From Elusimicrobiota bacterium (GTDB lineage: Bacteria > Elusimicrobiota > Elusimicrobia > O2-12-FULL-59-9): DNA of 8,046 nt. The stretch covers positions 1 through 8,046 of the forward strand of contig JACQRQ010000001.1 in assembly GCA_016206405.1 (NCBI GenBank). Direction: 5' to 3'. A model generated the notes under the pieces. That model made no database searches. It was not told where the DNA came from and was given only the letters and a program-made list of their open reading frames with translations. The translations under genes were made by a program, and so were the position numbers. Position 1 is the first letter of the stretch; each line of letters starts with the position of its first letter. Positions 1 to 5,541 of the stretch are shown piece after piece.

Positions 1-121
1 GGGCGCGAGTTCGTGAGCGCCCCGGCCCGAAGCGACATTCCTCGAATGCAAAGGGTCGCGCAGGGGAATCCCGTACAGGCCATTCCCCCGCTTAATTCGG
101 GAAACGCCTTTCCAAGAGTTT
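1..121. other. Intergenic edge with two short inverted repeats
   Basis: No gene can be supported here. A perfect 6-base inverted repeat sits at the very edge (1-6 with 17-22, GGGCGC/GCGCCC, 10-base loop); its outer part could be cut off by the window end. A second perfect 7-base repeat (63-69 with 82-88, GGGGAAT/ATTCCCC, 12-base loop) lies 33 bases past the stop of the minus-strand ATPase. Neither is followed by a T run on the side visible to me, so intrinsic termination is not supported. A short plus-strand frame (GTG at 13) runs through this stretch but overlaps the end of the ATPase and has no recognisable protein character. Confidence 0.4.
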
Positions 122-1240
122 TCAAGGAAGCCGCCCCAAAAACTTCAGCGCCGGGCACACCCGGATTCCCGCCGCAGAAACGTAGTCTTTTTTCCCCTCC
201 GCCGCGATTTGCCAGGCCTCGCATTCTTTAAAGCGGGCTTTCAAGTATTTCAGCCCCCTGCCTATTTCCGCGTCGCTTTGTTTGCACTCCACCATCTGCA
301 GAGGCCTGCCGTCTTCCAGCACCACAAAGTCCACTTCCCTTCCTTCCACGTCCCTGAAATATCTTAATTCAACGTTTCTGCCCTTGGCGTCCTGCTCAAA
401 ATGCGCCCATTTCAGCAGGTGGGCGGCGACCAAGTTTTCAAAACGCAGGGATGGCTCCGCAATGAGGGACCAGTCAAAGTGGTAGTGCTTCTGCTCCTTT
501 TTAACCGCCCTTACCCTGGGCGGACCAAAGGGAGCGATCCTAAAGACGGCGTACATTCTTTCCAGGCTCTGCATCCAGCGCGAAACCGTCTTATGGCTGA
601 TTTGGAGGTCCTCCCGCAGGGCGTTTAAAGACAAGGGGCTGCCGACAAGTTCCGGGAGCCGCAACATCAACATCTCCAGGTTTCCCAGGTCCTGTATGCC
701 TTCCAGGCTTGCAATATCTTCGCGCACCAGGCGGCTTCGATATTCCCTGGACCAGCGCTTGGCCTCCGTTTCAGACCCGCTGAAGAACGGCTCCGGAAAC
801 CCTCCCAGGGTCCAAAGGTCCTGGAAATCCCTGCCGGTTTTAATTTGAAGCTCTGCGACGGAAAAGGGGTGGAGCCTTAAGTAGTGGTACCTTCCCTGGA
901 GCGAATCGCCGCCGAAGCGGTAGTAATCCAACCGGGCGCTGCCCGTGACCAGAATTTTCCTGCGCTTGCCTTGCAGGTCGTAAAGCCCCTTGAGATAGTT
1001 CCTCCAGGAGCGGTATTTGTGAATTTCGTCAAATACCCACAAGGGAGCGGGAGGAAGCTCCCGCTTTAATATTTTCTCGCGATGCTCCGGGATATCCCAA
1101 TTGAGATATCCGGCCGGTTTTTTTAGGAGGGTTTTGGCCAGCGTAGTCTTGCCGACCTGCCTGGGACCGCCCACAAAAACCATTTTTTTGGCCAGGTCTT
1201 TTTCCGCCTGTCCCGCAAGATAGCGCTTGATGAGAGGCAT
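122..1240 (-). CDS. AAA+ ATPase of the AAA_14/DUF4143 class
   Basis: This is a predicted ATP-binding protein of a family common in bacterial accessory genomes; its cellular role is largely unknown. Counting from the ATG at 1240, the N-terminal AAA domain carries a Walker A loop (GGPRQVGKTTL, about residues 24-34), a Walker B (LWVFDEIHK, about 67-75) and a sensor-like strand (ILVTGSARLD, about 96-105). A winged-helix-like middle region follows (about 190-230). The C-terminus has the restriction-endonuclease-like signature of DUF4143 proteins: EVDFVV near 302-307, then VECK near 317-320. An in-frame TTG at 1246 would add two residues. I prefer the ATG because the predicted promoter puts the transcript start exactly on it and no Shine-Dalgarno is visible. 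The gene stands alone and diverges from the sigma operon. Sampled lines at 241 and 661 hold 31 and 29 G/C of 60, against 44 at 4081 and 37 at 7741, which suggests foreign origin. Family call is firm; function is not known. Confidence 0.9.
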   Translation of the reverse strand: MPLIKRYLAGQAEKDLAKKMVFVGGPRQVGKTTLAKTLLKKPAGYLNWDIPEHREKILKRELPPAPLWVFDEIHKYRSWRNYLKGLYDLQGKRRKILVTGSARLDYYRFGGDSLQGRYHYLRLHPFSVAELQIKTGRDFQDLWTLGGFPEPFFSGSETEAKRWSREYRSRLVREDIASLEGIQDLGNLEMLMLRLPELVGSPLSLNALREDLQISHKTVSRWMQSLERMYAVFRIAPFGPPRVRAVKKEQKHYHFDWSLIAEPSLRFENLVAAHLLKWAHFEQDAKGRNVELRYFRDVEGREVDFVVLEDGRPLQMVECKQSDAEIGRGLKYLKARFKECEAWQIAAEGKKDYVSAAGIRVCPALKFLGRLP

Positions 1241-1246
1241 GGCCAA

Positions 1247-1275
1247 AGCATACGACTTTTTTGGACACTAGTCAA
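1247..1275 (-). promoter_or_regulatory. Predicted sigma-70 type promoter of the ATPase gene
   Basis: Read on the minus strand there is TTGACT (1275-1270), a spacer of exactly 17 bases, then TATGCT (1252-1247). The usual distance from the -10 to the start point puts +1 at about 1240, the A of the ATPase ATG. The message would therefore lack a 5' leader. The -35 overlaps one arm of the inverted repeat at 1271-1297, so a repressor bound there could block it. This is read from sequence only. Confidence 0.55.
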
Positions 1276-1297
1276 AAATACTTGTTAGTTTTTTGAC
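1271..1297. repeat. Perfect 8-base inverted repeat, possible operator
   Basis: GTCAAAAA at 1271-1278 and TTTTTGAC at 1290-1297 are perfect inverted copies separated by 11 bases. The centres of the arms are 19 bases apart, about two helical turns, which fits a dimeric DNA-binding protein. The site lies between two divergent genes, overlaps the -35 of the ATPase promoter and ends a few bases upstream of the likely -35 of the sigma factor promoter. It could affect both. A stem-loop in RNA is the other reading, but the A/T-rich stem would be weak. Confidence 0.4.
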
Positions 1298-1301
1298 CCC
1301 C

Positions 1302-1329
1302 TGAAACGGCATGGATAGTGTGGTATAAT
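1302..1329 (+). promoter_or_regulatory. Predicted extended -10 promoter of the sigma/anti-sigma operon
   Basis: TATAAT at 1324-1329 is a full consensus -10 and is preceded by TGG (1321-1323), making an extended -10 element. The best-placed -35 is TGAAAC at 1302-1307 with a 16-base spacer. The start point would be near 1336, giving a leader of about 67 bases. This looks like a housekeeping-sigma promoter. I do not see a clear ECF-type promoter, so autoregulation by the encoded sigma factor is not shown, although TGAAAC resembles some ECF -35 elements. Confidence 0.6.
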
Positions 1330-1349
1330 CATCAAAATTTGAATATTAT

Positions 1350-1402
1350 AAGGAGCGCCCGCGGCCGGGGCGCGGGGCTTTGGGAACCTTTGGAAAAACC
1401 GC
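1350..1402 (+). promoter_or_regulatory. Sigma factor leader with displaced Shine-Dalgarno and GC hairpin
   Basis: A strong AAGGAG (1350-1355) is followed at once by a perfect GC-only stem, GCGCCC at 1355-1360 paired with GGGCGC at 1368-1373 around a 7-base loop. The only usable start codon of the sigma gene is the GTG at 1403, 47 bases beyond AAGGAG, and no ATG, GTG or TTG lies at a normal distance from it. Close to the GTG there is only a weak TGGA (1391-1394). The layout suggests inefficient or structure-controlled initiation, but that is inference. Confidence 0.4.
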
Positions 1403-1969
1403 GTGTCTAATTTTATATCGGAAGAAGATCTCATCGAACAGTATTCGGGGCGGGTCTATAATTTATCCTTGAAGCTGATGGGCGATGCGACCGCGGCCGA
1501 AGACTTGGCCCAGGAGAGCCTTATCAAGGCCCTCAAAGCTCTGGAAGATTTCCGGGGGGATTCTCAGGTGGGGACATGGCTCTATCGCATCACTCTCAAT
1601 ACGTGGAAGAATCGCCTGCGTTATGAAAAAAGCCGCGCCGACTCCCAGACGCTGTCTTTGGACGCCTCCCCGGACGGCGCGTCCGGCCCGGACGGCGACC
1701 GGAGCCGGAGCCTGGAAATCCCCGCGGATGAGCCGCCGCCGGGAAAGGCCATCGAGAGCGAACAAACCGCGGTTTTGGTGAATAAGGCCTTGCAGGAGCT
1801 CGACCCGGAAAGCAGGGCGATTGTCATTTTGAGGGAAAACGAGGCCAAGAGCTACCGGGAAATCGCGGATGCGCTCGACATCCCGGAGGGCACGGTCAAA
1901 TCACGGTTGTCTCGGGCCAGAGAGGAACTCAGAATAAAACTTCTGCCCCTCATCCGACAAGAACAGTGA
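1403..1969 (+). CDS. ECF (sigma-E-like) RNA polymerase sigma factor
   Basis: This is an alternative sigma factor of the extracytoplasmic-function type: it binds core RNA polymerase in the cytoplasm and redirects it to a stress or envelope regulon when released by its anti-sigma partner. The 188 residues show region 2 at about 10-75, with the core-binding and -10 segment (AAEDLAQESLIKAL near 31-44 and FRGDSQVGTWLYRI near 50-63). Region 4 lies at about 122-182 with a clear helix-turn-helix (SYREIADALDIPEGTVKSRL, 150-169). The linker between them (about 80-118) is Pro/Asp/Gly-rich and longer than usual; it contains an 11-base direct repeat (1669-1679 and 1687-1697) coding for a doubled PDG motif. 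GTG at 1403 is the first possible start after an in-frame stop at 1349. The anti-sigma gene follows after 9 bases. The family is certain; the subgroup and regulon are not visible. Confidence 0.95.
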   Translation: MSNFISEEDLIEQYSGRVYNLSLKLMGDATAAEDLAQESLIKALKALEDFRGDSQVGTWLYRITLNTWKNRLRYEKSRADSQTLSLDASPDGASGPDGDRSRSLEIPADEPPPGKAIESEQTAVLVNKALQELDPESRAIVILRENEAKSYREIADALDIPEGTVKSRLSRAREELRIKLLPLIRQEQ

Positions 1970-1978
1970 GCTAAAGGT

Positions 1979-3184
1979 ATGACACATATAAAGGAATTAC
2001 TATCCCCCTATATGGACGAAGAGCTCCCGGAGGAGCAAAAGCGGCAGGTGGAAGGTCACTTGCCCCTTTGCCGCGATTGCAGCCGCCATTACCAAGAGCT
2101 TAAAGCCGCCTCAAAACTCATTCAGAGCTTGCCGGAGGCCGCCCTTCCGGCGCAGTTCACCCGGCGACTTCAAAATCCGATTGAAAAATTTGCGGAACCA
2201 GGAGGCTGGAACTGGAACCCTTTCGCGCCCATCCGGATGATCAGCGTCGCCGCCTGCGGGCTGGCGGCATGGGCGGTGGTCCTGTTGATGGCCCCCTCGC
2301 CGGAAAATTCTCTCCCGCCGTCAAAAAACACCTTGGTGGTGATTCACGGCCTCTCCAAGAATGCGGTTTCCGGGACGGTTTCAAGTCAGAGAATCGCGGC
2401 GCCCAAGGCGTCCGCGCCTGCCGCGGCCTTCGCAGAGCTTAAGAACGATGAAAGCGCCGATGGTTTAAGTCGAGGCGCGGCGGCCCCCTTCGCAGGGCTT
2501 CGGGGACCCGGAAGCGCCGGAGGCGCGGCGGCCCAGACTCTCGCGGAATCCGGTCGCCCGCAGGCTGAGGCTGAAGAATCCATGAGCCCCAAGCCAAAAT
2601 ATGTGGACATGGCCGGCGAGAGGATCGGCGCCGGGTCGCCTTCGCGGGCCCAAAGGTGGAGAACCGCCGCGGAGAGCGACCTTCAAGGGCCGCCACCCTC
2701 CGCTGCTTCGCCGCAGACCTTTTCTGCGCAGGCCAATTTCAATAAGTCCAAACTTGCGTCTTCGGAGGTCAAGGCGGATGCCAAAGCCGCCTTCGCTCCA
2801 CCGCCATCCATCCAGAGCGCGCGCGCCAAAGATCAACCGATTGAATGGAGGCACATTTTTGGAGGCTTTCCCGAACCGGCTCAGTTTGTGGTGCGGGACT
2901 CCAAAAAGTGGCAGGACCTCTGGACCAAGATGGGCAACGAAAAAGCGCCGGAAATCGATTTCTCCAGCACCATGGCCGTCGTCGTTTTTATGGGAGAAAA
3001 AAACTCAGGCGGCTATACGACGGAAATCCTGGACGCCAAAGCGGAAGGGGACCGGCTCATCGTGCGCTATCGCGAAAACACGCCGGCTCCGGGACTTTTC
3101 GTCGTCATGGCCCTGACCCAGCCCTACCATATCAAGCTCTTCCCCCGCAGCGACAAAACGGTCGTATTCGAGAAAGTTAAGTAG
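1979..3184 (+). CDS. Membrane anti-sigma factor fused to a PrcB-type C-terminal domain
   Basis: This protein probably holds the upstream ECF sigma factor inactive at the membrane and senses a signal beyond it. The 401 residues fall into four parts. Residues 1-50 form a zinc-finger anti-sigma head (zf-HC2) with H27, C31 and C34 in the HX3CX2C pattern. One hydrophobic helix (about 87-105) spans the membrane and should leave the head in the cytoplasm. Residues 106-285 are an Ala/Pro/Ser/Gly-rich, probably disordered linker with an imperfect 20-residue repeat. Residues 288-400 resemble the PrcB C-terminal domain, first named from a spirochaete protease complex subunit: AVVVFMGEKNSGGYTTEI (333-350), TPAPG (368-372) and TQPYHIKLFPRS (380-391). 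The gap from the sigma stop is 9 bases with AAAGGT touching the ATG, so coupled translation is likely. The head-helix call is strong; the PrcB call rests on motif memory; the sensing role is inferred. Confidence 0.85.
   Translation: MTHIKELLSPYMDEELPEEQKRQVEGHLPLCRDCSRHYQELKAASKLIQSLPEAALPAQFTRRLQNPIEKFAEPGGWNWNPFAPIRMISVAACGLAAWAVVLLMAPSPENSLPPSKNTLVVIHGLSKNAVSGTVSSQRIAAPKASAPAAAFAELKNDESADGLSRGAAAPFAGLRGPGSAGGAAAQTLAESGRPQAEAEESMSPKPKYVDMAGERIGAGSPSRAQRWRTAAESDLQGPPPSAASPQTFSAQANFNKSKLASSEVKADAKAAFAPPPSIQSARAKDQPIEWRHIFGGFPEPAQFVVRDSKKWQDLWTKMGNEKAPEIDFSSTMAVVVFMGEKNSGGYTTEILDAKAEGDRLIVRYRENTPAPGLFVVMALTQPYHIKLFPRSDKTVVFEKVK
2421..2540 (+). repeat. Imperfect 60-base tandem duplication in the anti-sigma linker
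   Basis: Two neighbouring 60-base units align over their first 40 bases. CCTTCGCAGAGCTT (2427-2440) recurs as CCTTCGCAGGGCTT (2487-2500), and AAGCGCCG (2452-2459) recurs at 2512-2519. The 14-base AGGCGCGGCGGCCC at 2473-2486 returns at 2521-2534, 48 bases on, so about 12 bases have been lost between copies. The reading frame is kept. It lengthens the stalk between the membrane helix and the C-terminal domain. Confidence 0.6.
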
Positions 3185-3207
3185 ATCCGTCGTTGCAATG
3201 CCAGACC
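3185..3207. other. Convergent gene junction without visible terminator
   Basis: Only 23 bases separate the stop codons of the anti-sigma gene (plus strand) and purA (minus strand). I find no stem-loop followed by a T run on either strand in or just around this gap. Transcripts may end inside the opposing gene, or by a factor-dependent route, and could overlap as antisense. Confidence 0.4.
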
Positions 3208-4488
3208 CTACCAGACTTTGGGCCCCCTAAGGATGAGCTCCCCGGCCCCCGGACCGGTAGATATAAAGGAAATAGGCAGATTCAAAAGCCTCTCCACCCT
3301 GCGCACATACGACTTGGCTTGGGGGGGCAACTTTCCGAATTCCCGCAGTCCCCGTATATTTCCGGAAAAACCCGGCAGAAGCTCGTACACCGGCTCTACC
3401 GCAAACTGCATGCTCTGGGACACCGGAAAATGAGCCACAGGCTTGCCACGGAAGCGGTAAGCGACGCATATTTTAAGCGGATGAATGCCGCTCAAAACGT
3501 CTAATTTGGTCAGGGCCAGGGACTCAAGCCCGCCGACTTTCACGGCGCGGCGAAGCTGCGCCAAATCCAGCCAGCCGATCCTCCGCGGACGGCCCGTCGT
3601 CGCCCCGTATTCTCCAGCTTTTTCGCGCAAAGCCCCCGCCAAACCGGCGGGCATTTCGGTGGGAAAAGGACCGGCGCCGACCCGCGTCGTATAAGCTTTG
3701 GCGACGCCCAAAACGCCGTCAAGTTGCCTCGGGGCCAAACCGGCGCCCACGCAGGCGCCCCCCGCCACGGGACTCGACGAGGTCACGAAAGGATAGGTGC
3801 CGACGTCCAAATCCAGCATCACGCCTTGGGCCCCCTCAAATAAAATCCGCTTTCCCGACGACAGGCCCTGATGCAGGTACTCGACGGTGTCCACGCAGTA
3901 GGGCCGAAGCTCCTCGGCCATGCGGCGGTACCCTCTCAGGGCCTCCTTTTTCAATTCCGCCGGCTTGCCCAAGCGCCGGATCTCGGCGGCATTGCTCTCC
4001 AGCGCGAAATCCAAATTTTTTCTGAAGGCCGGCGGATCGATGAAATCCGCCATCCGAATGCCGCGGCGCGCGACCTTGTCGATATAACAGGGCCCGATGC
4101 CCCGGCGCGTGGTCCCGAGCGGGCGCTCGGTCGTCTCGCGCAAAGCGTCCAAGCGGATATGGTAGGGCATGACGATGTGGGCGCCGAGGCTGATCCGCAG
4201 CCGGCCGCGGACCGAGATCTTCTTTTTTTTCAAAAAGCGAATCTCCTCCAAGAGCCCCTGGGGCGAAATCACCACGCCGTGGGCGAGAACGCCGACTTTG
4301 CCGGGCAGCAGAATGCCGGAGGGCAAAAGGTGCAGGGCCAGCGTCTCGCCGCGATGCACGACCGTGTGCCCGGCGTTGTTGCCCCCTTGGTAGCGAACGA
4401 CGGCGTGGGCGGAGCGGCTCAGATAGTGAACCAGCTTGCCTTTGCCCTCGTCGCCCCACTGCGCTCCCACGACCACCAAAGCCGGCAT
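3208..4488 (-). CDS. purA: Adenylosuccinate synthetase
   Basis: PurA joins IMP and aspartate using GTP to give adenylosuccinate, the first committed step from IMP to AMP, in the cytoplasm. The 426 residues match the normal bacterial length. The GTP loop GDEGKGK is at 12-18 with catalytic D13, and NNAGHTVV (37-44) holds catalytic H41. Further family blocks are GTTRRGIGPCY (125-135), FEGAQG (217-222), YTTRVGAGPFPTE (266-278), TTGRPRRIGWLD (297-308) and the guanine-recognition TKLD (327-330). The start is supported by GGAGG at 4495-4499 (minus strand), 6 bases before the ATG. The end is slightly unusual: STGPGAGELILR (410-421) where many relatives, such as that of E. coli, have GPDR followed by Thr; an Ala sits in place of that Arg. 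It follows xerC by 26 bases and probably shares its transcript, though the work of the two proteins is unrelated. Confidence 0.97.
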   Translation of the reverse strand: MPALVVVGAQWGDEGKGKLVHYLSRSAHAVVRYQGGNNAGHTVVHRGETLALHLLPSGILLPGKVGVLAHGVVISPQGLLEEIRFLKKKKISVRGRLRISLGAHIVMPYHIRLDALRETTERPLGTTRRGIGPCYIDKVARRGIRMADFIDPPAFRKNLDFALESNAAEIRRLGKPAELKKEALRGYRRMAEELRPYCVDTVEYLHQGLSSGKRILFEGAQGVMLDLDVGTYPFVTSSSPVAGGACVGAGLAPRQLDGVLGVAKAYTTRVGAGPFPTEMPAGLAGALREKAGEYGATTGRPRRIGWLDLAQLRRAVKVGGLESLALTKLDVLSGIHPLKICVAYRFRGKPVAHFPVSQSMQFAVEPVYELLPGFSGNIRGLREFGKLPPQAKSYVRRVERLLNLPISFISTGPGAGELILRGPKVW

Positions 4489-4494
4489 ATTCGG

Positions 4495-4499
4495 CCTCC
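4495..4499 (-). promoter_or_regulatory. Shine-Dalgarno of purA
   Basis: GGAGG on the minus strand, 6 bases before the purA ATG. It lies within the 26-base gap after the xerC stop, so purA has its own ribosome entry even if it is read from an upstream promoter. Confidence 0.75.
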
Positions 4500-4514
4500 G
4501 GCGCCTTGTCCCCG

Positions 4515-5531
4515 CTACACACGCGGATGCGCTTTTTGATAAACCTTTCTTAAATGCTCAAGAGAGACGTGCGTGTAAATCTGAGTGCTCGACAAATTCT
4601 TGTGGCCCAGCATTTCCTGCACGGACTTCAAATCGCAGCCCCTGTCGAGCAGATGCGTGGCGAAGGAGTGCCGGAACATATGCGGCGTGAGCGCCTTTGA
4701 GAACTTAGCGGCTCGCGCCCATCTGCGGACGATGAGCGGCACCGCCGCGCTGGAAAGCCTCCGGCCCCGGACGCTCACAAACAAAGGCTCGGCGCCCTGG
4801 AAAGATTTCCCCTGAGCTTCCGTGGAGCGCCGCACGGAGAGGTAGCTTCGAAGCGCGGCCAATGCCGGCTGGCCGACCGGCACCAGCCTCTCGCGGGAAC
4901 CCTTTCCCATCACCCGGATGAAGCCGGCGATGAAATCCACGTCGCCGGCGTTTAACTGGCAAAGCTCCGCCCGCCGGATGCCGGTCGAATACAAAAGCTC
5001 CAGGATGGCGATGTCCCGCTCCCCCTGCGCAGCCCCAGGAGCAGTGCCCTGGGACCCAGAAGCCCCAGAGGGGCGTGGGGAGCTGCGGGGACCCGGTTGC
5101 GCCCCCAGCAGCGCGCTCATCTCTTCCTCGGTCAAGAAACGCGGCAGAAGGCTCTCTTTTTTGGGCAGAGGCAGCCCGATAAATGGATCGGCTTTGAGCT
5201 CTCCCTGCTCGACTAAAAATCGCACGAAGGACCGCAGGCTGGCGATCTTGCGAAGCACCGAAGCCCGCCTCAAAAAGCCCCCGCGCGCTCCGGCGCCTTT
5301 CCGGCTCTGCAAAAAAGCGAGGTAAGCGCGCAGCCGGCCGCGATCAAACTCCACGGGACCTTCGACACGCGCCTCCTGCGCTTCAATCGTCCCTGAGCTC
5401 GGCGAAGGGTCCGCCGCCCCCACAAATTCTAAAAAATCAAGGAGATCGCGCTCGTAAGCGCGCAGGGTGTGCGGGGAGTAATTTCTTTGGGCCTTCAATT
5501 CGCCCAGGAATTTATGGAGCGAGTTGTTCAT
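4515..5531 (-). CDS. xerC: Tyrosine recombinase XerC/XerD family
   Basis: This is a site-specific DNA recombinase that, with a partner, resolves chromosome dimers at dif before cell division. From the ATG at 5531 it has 338 residues, some 40 more than E. coli XerC. The SAM-like N-terminal domain starts at once (RNYSPHTLRAYERDL, 16-30). The catalytic domain shows R186 in TGIRRAEL, K210 in GKGSRER, H284 and R287 in LTPHMFRHSFATHLL, H310 in LGHKNLS, and the nucleophile Y319 in TQIYTHV; the set is complete. The extra length comes from two low-complexity inserts, about 39-60 and 144-170, outside the active site. The frame stays open upstream to 5768, but that part is Arg/Pro-rich, lies inside topA and does not resemble the family, so I reject it. 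It begins 10 bases after topA with no strong ribosome site, suggesting coupling. XerC and XerD are hard to tell apart from sequence; the topA neighbourhood favours XerC. Confidence 0.92.
   Translation of the reverse strand: MNNSLHKFLGELKAQRNYSPHTLRAYERDLLDFLEFVGAADPSPSSGTIEAQEARVEGPVEFDRGRLRAYLAFLQSRKGAGARGGFLRRASVLRKIASLRSFVRFLVEQGELKADPFIGLPLPKKESLLPRFLTEEEMSALLGAQPGPRSSPRPSGASGSQGTAPGAAQGERDIAILELLYSTGIRRAELCQLNAGDVDFIAGFIRVMGKGSRERLVPVGQPALAALRSYLSVRRSTEAQGKSFQGAEPLFVSVRGRRLSSAAVPLIVRRWARAAKFSKALTPHMFRHSFATHLLDRGCDLKSVQEMLGHKNLSSTQIYTHVSLEHLRKVYQKAHPRV
5031..5068. repeat. Small repeats in the xerC insert
   Basis: Within the DNA coding for the XerC insert at about residues 144-170, AGCCCCAG occurs at 5031-5038 and again at 5061-5068, 30 bases apart and in frame. 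A perfect inverted repeat, CCCAGG (5034-5039) with CCTGGG (5048-5053), lies between. This points to local duplication or insertion of a short GC-rich palindromic piece as the source of the extra residues. Confidence 0.4.
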
Positions 5532-5541
5532 GTCGCCGGCT

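Noticed and set aside
13..231. Short plus-strand frame at the window start
   Set aside because: It overlaps the end of the ATPase gene, has no visible ribosome site and reads as low-information sequence.
1029..1268. Minus-strand frame of 79 codons overlapping the ATPase start
   Set aside because: It is out of frame with the Walker motifs and is a shifted reading of the ATPase gene; no sign that a frameshift joins the two.
1271..1300. Inverted repeat as an intrinsic terminator
   Set aside because: It lies upstream of both divergent genes rather than after one, the stem is A/T-rich, and a clean T run after a GC stem is missing.
1293..1329. TTGACC (1293-1298) as the -35 paired with TATAAT (1324-1329)
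   Set aside because: The spacer would be 25 bases, too long for sigma-70; TGAAAC at 1302-1307 with 16 bases and the extended -10 explain the promoter better.
3871..4539. Plus-strand open frame of 222 codons opposite purA
   Set aside because: It lies almost wholly antisense to well-conserved purA and shows no domain or ribosome site.
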